Positions 17,871-26,680 of a stretch of 64,000 nucleotides of DNA are shown here, piece by piece; positions within the stretch are counted from its first letter, which is position 1; every line of letters starts with the position of its first letter. Below the pieces are notes generated by a model. It had not been told where the DNA came from and ran no database searches. It saw only the letters and a list, made by a program, of their open reading frames with translations. The DNA comes from an uncultured Oligoflexales bacterium (GTDB lineage Bacteria; Bdellovibrionota_B; Oligoflexia; Oligoflexales; JAPPIL01). The stretch covers positions 744,001 through 808,000 of the forward strand of contig OY282434.1 of the NCBI GenBank assembly GCA_958296095.1. Direction: 5' to 3'. A program made the translations under genes and the position numbers.

Positions 17871-18028
17871 GCCTACCGAGGGCTTTATGAACGGCAGAGC
17901 GAGACCGTGCGAAAACTCGACCACAGATATTGCCATATTGTCGTCAGATTATGTTTTTAGATAAAGCATGTGCCGTACCCACTCAGGAGAGTTTCTCGGC
18001 AGGTCTGCGCTCTGCCAAGATAACGGAG
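17871..18028 (-). repeat. Structured dispersed element, copy 4
   Basis: Complete copy in minus orientation. The nine-base arm is GGCAGAGCG, matched perfectly by CGCTCTGCC, a pairing not used by the other copies. AGACC/GGTCT is also matched. Confidence 0.85.
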
Positions 18029-18108
18029 ATACGGGCTAAGGAAGGTCTTTGCCTCTCGCTATTGCGTTCAGTCTTGTCATCAAGCCTTCTCGCGGTTGCC
18101 CCCACCTC

Positions 18109-18174
18109 TTGCCTACCGAGAGCTCCATGAAGGGCACGGCTGTAGTGATCTCCCTGAAAAACAGCACACTATAG
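18109..18174 (-). repeat. Element fragment fused to a GTAGTGA-type end
   Basis: The 3' arm of the structured element (from CTACCGAGAG) is cut off in its GGGCACGGC part and joined to TGTAGTGATCTCCCTG and AACAGCACAC. The same junction occurs upstream of the paralogue at 20531-20640, so the two upstream regions share ancestry. Confidence 0.65.
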
Positions 18175-18278
18175 GCAAAAGTCATTTGTTTATAATAGGT
18201 TATATGCCATACAGACTTCTCGTTAGTCGAGCCAAGGCATGTATATAGGGCAGCATGCGGGCTCAAATATTTTTTTGC

Positions 18279-18305
18279 TAAAGAATGCAAAGAAAAAAAC
18301 GATAC
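18279..18305 (+). promoter_or_regulatory. Sigma-28-type promoter of the first paralogous lipoprotein
   Basis: TAAAGAAT, 11 nt, AACGATAC. The -10-like element keeps CGATA. It lies about 48 nt before the ATG. The surrounding 100 bp are almost identical to those before the paralogue at 20929. Confidence 0.6.
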
Positions 18306-18352
18306 GCCTAGCGAGCGTTGATGTTTTTTAGACTTTTGTTTGGGGGTTAGTA

Positions 18353-20407
18353 ATGGAAATGTTGCGTGGGAAAATGCCTAACAATTGCCGCGGCGATGTA
18401 GCTATAGGTAAGGTAAACTTGCTGTTGTTGGCATCGTTGCTGACTACGAGCGCCTGTGTGTTCAGGTGGCCTCAGCCAAAATCAGATCTGCATGCCGTCA
18501 CCGACGGCAAGCTAACCCTAGGTGTGGTTGCGAGCGAAGACAAGGAAGGTCTGCAGGCCTATCGTCTGCTGTTGTGCAAAAAATTTACGACCTACGATGC
18601 GGCAATTTTTGCTGATCGGACGAAATGCTTGCCAGGCCTGGTTGATGGTGAGGGGCGAGAGGTAGTTATCTTTCACAACCCCTTACGGCGGGGGTTCGCG
18701 GCTAAGTATAGAAACTACGCACAAATTGGTGCAGGCGTGGCTCTTGCTATAGGTGCGGTGTTTGGGCTACACAAGTGGTTTGCCAAGGGCAGTAAATATG
18801 CTGACGACTTGACGAGCGAAGCAGACACAGCGTTAAAAGCAGCGAGAAAAGAGAGTAAGCGTCTGCAGGACGAGGACTTTAACGCGCCTGTGGCTGAGTT
18901 TTTGCAGAAGTCAAAAGTTACTAAAGGTGAGGCAGACAAGATCCAACAAGACATGCAAGCAGCCTTCCAGCAGGCTGATAAAGATGCGCTGGAAAAGGTG
19001 CTGACCCGTATCGAAGGTATCGATCCTGATCTAGGCAAGAGCTTGAAAGCTAAGTTGGCTGACAGTTCCTTCATAGATGCAGACTTGTTGGAGAATCTTG
19101 CCAAAAGGGTTGAGGAAACTGATGCAGTTTTTGCCAGTAATATGAGGGAAGCAGCCAGTATTAACAGGGAGATAGGGCAAAATGGTCTGTATCATTTTGG
19201 CAATCTTTACCGTGATGCTGCCAAGATGTTTGATAAAGATGTCCGGAAGACTCTTGTCAGGCTAGCTGATGGTGATGCAACTCTGAAAGAACTTACAAAT
19301 GCACAAAAGATAGCAATTGCTACGCGAGTAAGAAAAGCAGATACTTTTCATGTGGTTGCCCAGTTGCGCCACTATGAGATGGAGAAGGGACTGCTTACTG
19401 AGCTCAACGCGGGCAAACCCACCCTGGCCGAGATGAAAACAAGTTTACAGAAGCTGACAGATGAGGTGCAGATTGATGCAGAAGATTATCTGACTCGCAC
19501 GAACCGTCTTATGAATAGTAACGCACGTGAGCAAGTTTATGTAATAAGCTGGAACCCTACTGCTGACCTAGATAAATTAAAAAAATTACTCAAAAACTTC
19601 GAAGCAGAGGAGTCACTGCTGGGGCAACCCCCGCCGACAGTAGAAAAAATTTATAAGATAGCAGCATACAAGAAGGCTATTCGTAAGTATGAGACAGATG
19701 GGTTCAAGCTGGAATCAGAATTGTCAAAAATTAACGACAGTGTGTCTGAAAGGTATATGAGGCTTTACCGGAGTGAAGCTGATAGATACGTACCACCTGA
19801 CATTCGTGTCGATGCAAAAGAGATTGGCTTCTGGAATGCTATAACTGAAGCAGAAGAACTTCCTGCTGAGGCACGAAAGTCACGCATAGCGTCGCTTAAA
19901 CGCGATATCGATGCTTTTGAGGCTGACCTACGCGTGAAAACCGCCGAGTTTGATGCTGCCAATGAAGCGGCGCGAGTTTCTAGAGAGGCGGCGCAAGGAG
20001 ATGCTCAGTGGGAGAAATTACTCACCGATAGAGATGCTCAGTGGGAGAAATTACTCACCGAGCGTCAGAGTAATGTCGTGCAGCGGCTGCGAGAAGGAGC
20101 GCAAGCTACTGCAGATGGCAACACGGCACAGGTGCAAAAACTCAGGCAGGTTGCAGAGGAGGAAAGAGAGGCTTGGGGCATGTCGGGGTTGATGGCAGGT
20201 TTAGGTGTGACGGCCTTGGTGTATGCCTCGCTCGACAAATCCATCTGGGGTTATGGCGAAAAGCAACTGGGTAAGCATTGGAGTCAGATTTTTAGCGACA
20301 AGGCCAGCTTTGCCGACGCAGTTTCGGTTACAAATCTGCCAGCTGTGCTCAACAAATTAGCTGATGTTCTAGGGCATAAGGTCAACACCGCGGCACTGAA
20401 ATTGTGA
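18353..20407 (+). CDS. Large coiled-coil lipoprotein, paralogue A
   Basis: I do not recognise this family. The 684-aa protein has a lipobox LTTSAC near residue 35, a conserved head (PKSDLHAVTDGKLTLGVVAS, a YRLLLCKK segment), a membrane segment near residue 120 (YAQIGAGVALAIGAVFGLHK), a long helical/coiled-coil region, and a second membrane segment near residue 620. The end carries the motif LDKSIWGYGEKQLGK. The head and tail are shared with the protein at 20929-23139, but the centre is different. The tandem stretch DAQWEKLLT occurs twice near residue 560. GGGGG lies seven nt before the ATG. The stop falls at the edge of a repeat region. Confidence 0.82.
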   Translation: MEMLRGKMPNNCRGDVAIGKVNLLLLASLLTTSACVFRWPQPKSDLHAVTDGKLTLGVVASEDKEGLQAYRLLLCKKFTTYDAAIFADRTKCLPGLVDGEGREVVIFHNPLRRGFAAKYRNYAQIGAGVALAIGAVFGLHKWFAKGSKYADDLTSEADTALKAARKESKRLQDEDFNAPVAEFLQKSKVTKGEADKIQQDMQAAFQQADKDALEKVLTRIEGIDPDLGKSLKAKLADSSFIDADLLENLAKRVEETDAVFASNMREAASINREIGQNGLYHFGNLYRDAAKMFDKDVRKTLVRLADGDATLKELTNAQKIAIATRVRKADTFHVVAQLRHYEMEKGLLTELNAGKPTLAEMKTSLQKLTDEVQIDAEDYLTRTNRLMNSNAREQVYVISWNPTADLDKLKKLLKNFEAEESLLGQPPPTVEKIYKIAAYKKAIRKYETDGFKLESELSKINDSVSERYMRLYRSEADRYVPPDIRVDAKEIGFWNAITEAEELPAEARKSRIASLKRDIDAFEADLRVKTAEFDAANEAARVSREAAQGDAQWEKLLTDRDAQWEKLLTERQSNVVQRLREGAQATADGNTAQVQKLRQVAEEEREAWGMSGLMAGLGVTALVYASLDKSIWGYGEKQLGKHWSQIFSDKASFADAVSVTNLPAVLNKLADVLGHKVNTAALKL

Positions 20408-20530
20408 GGTTTGCTACGTGGCGCTGCGACTCTTTGTAACGCTCGCTTCCTAGCTCGCTCCTTGCGCTCTGATCTCCCTGTATTGCGTTCAGGCTTGCCC
20501 TCAGACCTCTCGCGGTTGCCCCCACCTCTT

Positions 20531-20640
20531 GCCTACCGAGAGATCCATGAAGGGTGCGGCTGTAGTGTAGTGACCCCCTGAAAAAAACCCGATATTCGCG
20601 TTATATAGGGTGTAGTAACCCCATAAGAAACAGGACACTT
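20531..20640 (+). repeat. Element fragment plus two GTAGTGA-type ends in tandem
   Basis: A truncated structured-element arm (minus) is joined to TGTAGTGACCCCCTG ending in CGATATTCGCGTT. A second end, TGTAGTAACCCCATAAG with AACAGGACACTTTTCC, follows about 25 nt later. The second end resembles terminal inverted repeats of IS3-like elements. About 190 bp of unassigned sequence follow. Confidence 0.6.
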
Positions 20641-20854
20641 TTCCGGCTCGGAATGGCGCTCTCGGTGGGCAACTCCAGCCAGCCTCTTGCTTCATTACGT
20701 CAATAGGCAGATTGGAGCTAGCTGAGCGCTTGCTACGCACGGCATGTATAGGTGTCGCACCGCCATCTAGGAGAGCCGCCTTATGGTGGGGAGCAAAAAA
20801 TCCACAATTATTCCAATAAGATATAGTAGCATGCGGGCTCAAATATTTTTTTAC

Positions 20855-20881
20855 TAAAGAATGCAAAGAAAAAAACGATAC
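20855..20881 (+). promoter_or_regulatory. Sigma-28-type promoter of the second paralogous lipoprotein
   Basis: TAAAGAAT, 11 nt, AACGATAC, identical in both boxes to the promoter at 18279 and again 47 nt before the start codon. Confidence 0.6.
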
Positions 20882-20928
20882 GCCTAGCGAGCGTTGATGA
20901 TTTTTAGACTTTTGTTTGGAGGTTAGTG

Positions 20929-23139
20929 ATGAAAATGTTGCGTGGGAAAATGCCTAACAATTACCGCGGCGGTGCAGCTATGGGCAAGGTAAACTTGCTG
21001 CTGTTGGCGGCGTTGCTGACTACGAGCGCCTGTGTGTTCAAGTCGCCTCAGCCAAAATCAGATTTACGTGCCGTCACCGACGGTAAACTTACCCTAGGGG
21101 TGGTTGCGAGCAGAGACGAACAGAACGGCAGCAATGCCTATCGCTTGTTGCTGTGCAAAAAAAGCGCGCTAAAGGCATCGCATTTTGACGACAGCAGTTT
21201 TTGCCGTGCAGCCTTGCGCGATACTAGCGGTGCAGAGGTAGTGTTGCTAGCCAACGAACGGCGACGTTCTTTCGCGGCCAAATATGGTGGTTATGCCGCG
21301 GTGCTCGCGGGGGCGACGTTAGCTGCCGTAGGTGTGCATCAGGGCGTAAAATGGGCTAAGGTGAGCAGCAAAAAAATCGATGAGGTCTCTAAATCCATCG
21401 ACAAGGGAGTTGCACAGATAAAATTGCAAGAAGATATTACGGGCAGGATCACCACGCAGGAAGAACTGCTGAAGAGTGTCAGCGATACAATGAATGCAGC
21501 GCTTAAGGATGCCATTGAGGCACACGGGCAGGCGGTGAAGTCATCAACAGAGGTCAGTAGGCTACAAAAGGAATTAGATAGGATCTCTACGCAAGCTAAT
21601 TCTGGAGAGTTGAAGGGTGTCATCGAGAGATTTAAGAAGATCGACCCAGACCTAGGTGAGAGGCTTGACTCTCTAGTTTACGGCTCTAAGGCCCCGCTAA
21701 ATGAAGATCTTTTGAATGTCCTTACCAGCCAAGTTAAAGATATCGACTCCGCTTTTAATAGGCAGTTGGATATGTTAAAAACGGATCCAGGTGTAATGCT
21801 TGGCAGTGATGGGGTGCGTTTTTATCACACGCAGTACGGTGCTCTTGACGAGCAATATAAGCAGTTCATGGAAGATTATGCAAAAAGTACAGCAGAGTTT
21901 CTTAGTAGCAGAAAAAAGACCCCTGAATTTGTGGCGGCTTTTACTAATGAGGTTAACAGACGGCGTCAAGGGGCAATATTGCTAGAAGCAGCCACTGAGC
22001 TGAAATATTTTGAAGAATATCGTCACACACTTGCTGAGAGAAGTATTGATAAGATTCTCACCGAAGTTCAAATCAATCAGCTTGATAACAAAGCTAATAC
22101 TAAAGCTAGTGAGATCGTATCTGAGAAGATAAACATGCAATTCGGCATAGAAGCGGAGTTGGCCAAAGAATTGGGCATCAATCCCAATGATGACTTCCCG
22201 ACCAAATTTGAGAAAATAAAAGAGCACTATGATGCCTTGACAGAAGATGATCACTTAGCAATTCTTAGTGATAGTGGCGATGTCGGGCAGCGGTACCAAA
22301 AACACGTGAGGGCAACTAAAATTGAGGAGTTGTATTTGCGTGGCATAGATGATTTTAGCGACCTAAGAAATAGTGAAAAGTATCTCAAGCTCAGTGAAGT
22401 GAAGGATGCAAACAAATATGCAGATGCCCTGGAGGAGGTGGATGGCGAGATCAAGAACGCACGTGAGAATCTGTTGCTACTGGAAGGGTTTCATCTTGAT
22501 CATACCAAGATCTACGCCGCGGAGACACAGGAGTTCTGGGATCAGCTAAGTAAACTTGGAATGGATAAAAAAATAGGTCCGCTGCGCCAAGAGCGGATCG
22601 CAGCTTTGGACAAAGAGGTGGAAGCACTTGGCCTGAATATGGACGCGCGGGTCGTTGAGCTGGACGAGCAGCAGAAAGTGCTGGCCGGATTGAAAGAAAA
22701 GCATCCGCATCTCAAGCTGAATTTACAACAGAAGGAGTCTCATCTCGCGGCGCAAAAGCAAATCGTGGAGCTCAAACAAGCAGATGTCGATGACTTGAAA
22801 GCTCAGCTTGCCAGCGCCAAAAAAGGCCAATTCGATGTTGAGGCATTAAAAATAAAAAAGGCTGAAATGGAAGAGAATAAGAAACTGTGGGGGAGAAACA
22901 CAGTCATTGCTGGCGGCGGGGCAGCTTTAGGCGCTACAGCTGCGGTTGCGCTCAGCTTAGACGAGTCTATTTGGGGGCATGGCGAAGAAGCCATAGGAAA
23001 AAAATACTGGCAGCAAATTTTTGCTGCCGACAAAGGCTTTGCCAACCCTTTGCCCGTGAACAATCTGCCTGAAATTGTGCGTCAGATCGCGCAAGTATTC
23101 GGTAAAGAAGTTAACCAGAGTGCCTTTGATCTGCGCTAA
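20929..23139 (+). CDS. Large coiled-coil lipoprotein, paralogue B
   Basis: This 736-aa paralogue of the preceding gene has the same leader (MLRGKMPN, LTTSAC lipobox), the same head (PKSDLRAVTDGKLTLGVVAS) and the same tail with LDESIWGHGEEAIGKKYWQQ and a VNNLPEIVRQIAQVFG end. The coiled-coil centre, residues about 150-680, is long and different, rich in Lys, Glu, Asp and Leu. Membrane segments lie near 125 and 675. Both proteins share a short motif in the centre, (K)KIDPDLGE / GIDPDLGK. GGAGG precedes the ATG at 20929. The architecture suggests a lipid-anchored protein that also crosses a membrane twice. Its role is unknown. Confidence 0.82.
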   Translation: MKMLRGKMPNNYRGGAAMGKVNLLLLAALLTTSACVFKSPQPKSDLRAVTDGKLTLGVVASRDEQNGSNAYRLLLCKKSALKASHFDDSSFCRAALRDTSGAEVVLLANERRRSFAAKYGGYAAVLAGATLAAVGVHQGVKWAKVSSKKIDEVSKSIDKGVAQIKLQEDITGRITTQEELLKSVSDTMNAALKDAIEAHGQAVKSSTEVSRLQKELDRISTQANSGELKGVIERFKKIDPDLGERLDSLVYGSKAPLNEDLLNVLTSQVKDIDSAFNRQLDMLKTDPGVMLGSDGVRFYHTQYGALDEQYKQFMEDYAKSTAEFLSSRKKTPEFVAAFTNEVNRRRQGAILLEAATELKYFEEYRHTLAERSIDKILTEVQINQLDNKANTKASEIVSEKINMQFGIEAELAKELGINPNDDFPTKFEKIKEHYDALTEDDHLAILSDSGDVGQRYQKHVRATKIEELYLRGIDDFSDLRNSEKYLKLSEVKDANKYADALEEVDGEIKNARENLLLLEGFHLDHTKIYAAETQEFWDQLSKLGMDKKIGPLRQERIAALDKEVEALGLNMDARVVELDEQQKVLAGLKEKHPHLKLNLQQKESHLAAQKQIVELKQADVDDLKAQLASAKKGQFDVEALKIKKAEMEENKKLWGRNTVIAGGGAALGATAAVALSLDESIWGHGEEAIGKKYWQQIFAADKGFANPLPVNNLPEIVRQIAQVFGKEVNQSAFDLR

Positions 23140-23371
23140 CTCGGCAGCAGGGAGGGGCTTATCCCCACAAGCCTCTCTCCCACTCGCTTCGCTGCGCTAC
23201 GCTGCGCCGTGGCGCGCGGCTTTTTGTAACGCTCGCTTCGCTCGCTACGCTGCTTTTTGTATCGCTCGCTTCCTAGCTCGCTGCATGTTCTCAGACCTCT
23301 CGTTATTGCGTTTAGGCTTGCACTCAGGCCTCCCTGCTTGTTCTCAGACCTCTCGTTATTGCGTTTAGGCT
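23140..23371. repeat. GCTCGCT/GCTACGCTGC modules after paralogue B
   Basis: The stretch consists of the GCTTCCTAGCTCGCT and CTTTTTGTATCGCTCGC modules, and two tandem copies of TGTTCTCAGACCTCTCGT with GCGTTTAGGCTTG. No gene is supported. Confidence 0.75.
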
Positions 23372-23531
23372 TGCCTACCGAGAGCCACATGAACGGCACG
23401 GCAAGACCGTGCGAAAACTCGACCACAGATATTGCCATATTGCCGTCAGATTATGCTTTTAGATAAAGCATGTGCTTATACATGCTCAGGTCGAGTTTCT
23501 CGGCAGGGCTGTGCCGTGCCAAGATAACGGG
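23372..23531 (-). repeat. Structured dispersed element, copy 5
   Basis: Complete copy with a perfect nine-base arm GGCACGGCA/TGCCGTGCC. The inner arm GAAACTCGACC is matched by GGTCGAGTTTTC. It is nearly identical to the copies at 25961 and 26290, so these spread recently. Confidence 0.85.
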
Positions 23532-23874
23532 GGTACGGGCTAAGTAGGGGGCTAGCTTCACTCGCGGTTGCCCCCACCTCTTGCTTACCGAGAGCGCCGT
23601 GGCGCGCTGCTTTCTGTATCGCTCGCTTCCTAGCTCGCTCCTTGCACTCAGACCTCTTGCTATTGCATTAAGATTATTTTTTTGCATAGGGCATGTGCCT
23701 GCACCTAACTCAAGGAGAGTTTCTCGGCAGGTCTGCGCTCTGCCAAGATAACGGAGGTACGGGCTAAGTGGTGTCTGTGCTACGCGGCTCTTTGCCGCTT
23801 TCTCGCTCCCTCGCTCCTTGCGCTCTGATCTCCCTGTATTGCGTTCAGGCTTGTCCTCAGACCTCTCGCTGGGG
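23532..23874. repeat. Element fragments and modules
   Basis: This interval contains a 3'-arm fragment near 23583, the 5' half of an element at about 23668-23757, and GCTCGCTTCC-type modules. I see no gene. Confidence 0.7.
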
Positions 23875-24003
23875 GCTAAAGCATCCTCGCATGCCCTTCA
23901 ACCGCTAAAATCTGCCTAAAATTTGTGCAACTGTAGTGCCTCACCAAAGAGGAACTTTGCTGTAATATCAGGCCTTGCAGATAATTCCGTGCGGAACTCG
24001 GGA
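23875..24003 (+). repeat. 130-bp element beside the EcoRV-type system (second copy at 61550-61677)
   Basis: The stretch from GCTAAAGCATCCTCGCATGC to GTGCGGAACTCGGGA recurs at 61550-61677 with about 80 percent identity by eye, where it borders the AlbA_2 island. It may be an end of a mobile element or a target-site sequence. Confidence 0.6.
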
Positions 24004-24042
24004 GAAAAATATCTGCGATTTCAAATGGCTGGATGTTTGTGG

Positions 24043-24048
24043 TATAAT
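24043..24048 (+). promoter_or_regulatory. Possible -10 box for the restriction-modification genes
   Basis: TATAAT lies 63 nt before the endonuclease ATG. No convincing -35 box was found, so the call is tentative. Confidence 0.35.
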
Positions 24049-24110
24049 GCTCCGTGATTGCGGGTTTGCCCAGTCAGTTCAGTGCACTAACTTTTCTGTG
24101 AGCATGCCGT

Positions 24111-24689
24111 ATGCAAGAAGTCGTGAAAAACGTATTTGCCACGAAGTTGAACGCATTCGTTGCATCGCTCAATTCGTATGTGAGCGCGCCCGATGGACAA
24201 TGGACTGTCAAGGGGTTTATTGATGTTTACCGACAGATATATACGATTTCATCGGATACGAAAATCGTATCAAAACTGTTGGAGATTCATCTATTCCCCC
24301 GGTTGCTGGAATTTGCGGAAGAGACCGGCTACATACTCGTCCCAGCCGAAAAACAGAACTACTATCCTGATGTATCCTTCATCAGCAAAACTGATGAAGG
24401 TAAGTTTGCACTTGATTTCAAGACAACGTATCGCCTCCCAAAAAACCCCGAATTCTGCAATGGGTTTACGCTTGGTTCTCATGGAAATTACTTTGTTGAA
24501 CGCGATAGACGTAAAAACATCCAATTTCCTTACAATGATTACGCGGGGCATTTCTGCTTGGGAATTATTTACACGCGCGCTTCTGCCACCTCAGTCGAGG
24601 AGACGCGATGCTACCCGATTGAGCAACTGGATTCAATTCCCACTGTCATTAGAGATTTCCAGTTTTTTGCTGTTGAAAATGGCGAATAG
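24111..24689 (+). CDS. EcoRV-type restriction endonuclease, 5' part (frameshifted)
   Basis: The protein matches the type II endonuclease EcoRV, which cuts GATATC. Shared features are SSDTKIVSKLLEI, QNYYPDVSFISK and ALDFKTTYR. The catalytic residues are Asp in YYPD, then Asp and Lys in LDFKTTY (EcoRV D74, D90, K92), and all three are present. FTLGSHGNYF and YNDYAGHFCLGIIYTR correspond to the DNA-contacting core. The frame ends early at 24689. Reading one base back at an A4 run (24676-24679) restores the rest of the enzyme, so the gene as given is broken by an apparent one-base deletion. Confidence 0.88.
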   Translation: MQEVVKNVFATKLNAFVASLNSYVSAPDGQWTVKGFIDVYRQIYTISSDTKIVSKLLEIHLFPRLLEFAEETGYILVPAEKQNYYPDVSFISKTDEGKFALDFKTTYRLPKNPEFCNGFTLGSHGNYFVERDRRKNIQFPYNDYAGHFCLGIIYTRASATSVEETRCYPIEQLDSIPTVIRDFQFFAVENGE

Positions 24690-24955
24690 CGAGCGACAAA
24701 AGAGGAAGCGGTAACACGGCGAATATAGGTAGCATCAATAGAATAGCCGATATTCTAGTCGGTAACGGTGTCTTCAGCCAATTGGGAGAAAATTGGTTTG
24801 ATGACTATTGGATGAATTACGGAAAAATCACCTTGCAGAACGATACTGGCAGAACGAAAAAAATCACGAATCTGCACGATTTTGTCGTGTATAGAGGGGG
24901 AGATGTTGACCTTATCACCCCACTGACAACACGGAGGAGAGGAAGCCTACAATGA
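24677..24955 (+). pseudogene. EcoRV-type restriction endonuclease, 3' part in the shifted frame
   Basis: In the -1 frame the sequence continues KWRIASDKRGSGNTANIGSI, matching the EcoRV stretch KWVIAGDLAGSGNTTNIGSI, then an FDDYWMNYG segment matching FLDYWRNY and an ending near the EcoRV C-terminus. It stops at TGA 24953-24955, overlapping the methyltransferase ATG (ATGA). The overlap supports this as the original frame. Whether the break is real or a base-calling error cannot be told here. Confidence 0.8.
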
Positions 24956-25836
24956 AAGTCCGCATTCCACCCATAAAATGTCAGGGCATCAAAAGCAAAC
25001 TGGTCCCGTGGATATCGGAGAACATTCGATTGGGTAGTGAGGGGCTCTGGATTGAACCGTTTATGGGCTCAGGCGTTGTTGGGTTTAATCTTAAACCGCC
25101 TCGCGCACTTTTCTGTGATGCCAATCCGCATCTTATCGGCTTCTATCAGCGCGTCAATAGCGGTGAAATCAATGCGCTTGTTGTGCGGGAATTCCTTGAA
25201 TCGGAGGGGAATAAGCTGGCTACACAGGGTGCGGACTACTATTATGAAGTCCGCAGTCGGTTTAACGCGCAGAAATCGCCGTTAGATTTTCTTTTTTTGA
25301 ATCGCGCCTGTTTTAACGGGCTCATCCGCTTCAATAGGAATGGCAAGTTTAATGTGCCGTTTGGGCACAAGCCGGAACGGTTTTCTAAGGCATACATTAC
25401 CAAAATCGTGAATCAGGTAGCCTGGGTCTCCGAGAGTGCCAGGCTCAGTGACTGGACGTTCTTACATCAGGATTTTCGCCAGACTTTGGCTTGTGCGAGG
25501 GAAGACGATCTGCTCTACTGCGATCCGCCTTATGCCGGGCGACATACGGATTACTTCAACGATTGGAATGATGCGCACGAAAAATCGCTGTCCGATGGGC
25601 TGAAAACAGCTCCTGCGAGGTTCATTCTGTCGACATGGCACAGCAATCAATATCGAGAAAACGCCGCAATCCCGACGCTCTGGTCTGGATTTCGTGTCCT
25701 CACGCGCAAACATTTTTATCATGTCGGTGCGAGGGAATTGAATAGAAAGCCGATGTTGGAGGCACTCGTCACCAATTTTGAGCCGCCACTCGCGGTCGCA
25801 AATTACACAGATAGTAGCCCACCGAGAGCTCCATGA
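24952..25836 (+). CDS. EcoRV-type DNA adenine-N6 methyltransferase
   Basis: This is a Dam-like methyltransferase that should protect GATATC. It resembles M.EcoRV along most of its length, with PPIKCQGIKSKLVPWI, IEPFMGSGVVGFNL (SAM-binding motif I), YYYEVRSRFN, DFLFLNRACFNGLIRFN, the catalytic DPPYAGRHTDYFN and EHFYHVGA-like KHFYHVGARELNR. The ATG overlaps the endonuclease stop. The natural C-terminus appears replaced: after EALVTNF the frame runs into a structured-element fragment whose sequence provides the last residues and the stop. The catalytic core is complete, so activity is plausible. Confidence 0.92.
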   Translation: MKVRIPPIKCQGIKSKLVPWISENIRLGSEGLWIEPFMGSGVVGFNLKPPRALFCDANPHLIGFYQRVNSGEINALVVREFLESEGNKLATQGADYYYEVRSRFNAQKSPLDFLFLNRACFNGLIRFNRNGKFNVPFGHKPERFSKAYITKIVNQVAWVSESARLSDWTFLHQDFRQTLACAREDDLLYCDPPYAGRHTDYFNDWNDAHEKSLSDGLKTAPARFILSTWHSNQYRENAAIPTLWSGFRVLTRKHFYHVGARELNRKPMLEALVTNFEPPLAVANYTDSSPPRAP

Positions 25837-25960
25837 ACGGCACGGCAAGACCGTTCGCTGCGCTGCGCCGTGGCGCGCTACGCGCTACGCGACTTTTTGT
25901 AACGCTCGCTTCCTAGCTCGCTGCTTGCCCTCAGACTTCTCGGCTATTGCGTTCAGGCTT
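25819..25960 (-). repeat. Element fragment and GCTACGC modules at the 3' end of the methyltransferase gene
   Basis: A 3'-arm fragment (from CCACCGAGAGCTCC to GCAAGACCG) overlaps the last codons of the methyltransferase. GCTGCGCCGTGGCGCGCTAC-type and GCTCGCTTCCTAGC modules follow. Confidence 0.75.
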
Positions 25961-26120
25961 GCCCACCGAGAGCCACATGAACGGCACGGCAAGACCGTGC
26001 GAAAACTCGACCACAGATATTGCCATATTGCCGTCAGATTATGCTTTTAGATAAAGCATGTGCTTATACATGCTCAGGTCGAGTTTCTCGGCAGGGCTGT
26101 GCCGTGCCAAGATAACGGGG
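25961..26120 (-). repeat. Structured dispersed element, copy 6
   Basis: Complete copy, nearly identical to 23372-23531 and 26290-26449. The nine-base arm GGCACGGCA/TGCCGTGCC is perfect. Confidence 0.85.
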
Positions 26121-26289
26121 GTACGGGCTAAGTAGGGGGCTAGCTCCACTCGCGGTTGCCCCCACCTCTTGCCTACCGAGGGCTTTATGAACGGCAGAGC
26201 GAGACCGTACGCTGCGCTGCGGCTTTCCGTAACGCTCGCTTCCTAGCTCGCTGCCTGTCCTCAGATCTCTCTGTATTGCGTTGAGGCTT

Positions 26290-26449
26290 GCCCACCGAGA
26301 GCCACATGAACGGCACGGCAAGACCGTGCGAAAACTCGACCACAGATATTGCCATATTGCCGTCAGATTATGCTTTTAGATAAAGCATGTGCTTATACAT
26401 GCTCAGGTCGAGTTTCTCGGCAGGGCTGTGCCGTGCCAAGATAACGGGG
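26290..26449 (-). repeat. Structured dispersed element, copy 7
   Basis: Complete copy nearly identical to copy 6, which lies 329 bp upstream, so the pair looks like a tandem duplication. 3'-arm fragments lie at about 26171 and 26500. Confidence 0.85.
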
Positions 26450-26680
26450 GTACGGGCTAAGTAGGGGGCTAGCTCCACTCGCGGTTGCCCACACCTCTTG
26501 CCCACCGAGAGCTCCATGAAGGGCAAGGAAACAAACTTGGAATATCAGTTGCGAACATGTAGACTGTAGCTTTTCATATGTCTACGGCAGGGGCATACAT
26601 TCGTGGTGGGCGGTGATCCGCATAGCATTGGCGAGATGGCAGGCAAGCTTATCGTTCTTCGGCAACGGAGTTATTAAACA

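Noticed and set aside
24952-25836. Housekeeping Dam methyltransferase
   Set aside because: The similarity is to M.EcoRV, the start overlaps an EcoRV-type endonuclease, and Dam lacks the DPPYAGRHTDYFN form.
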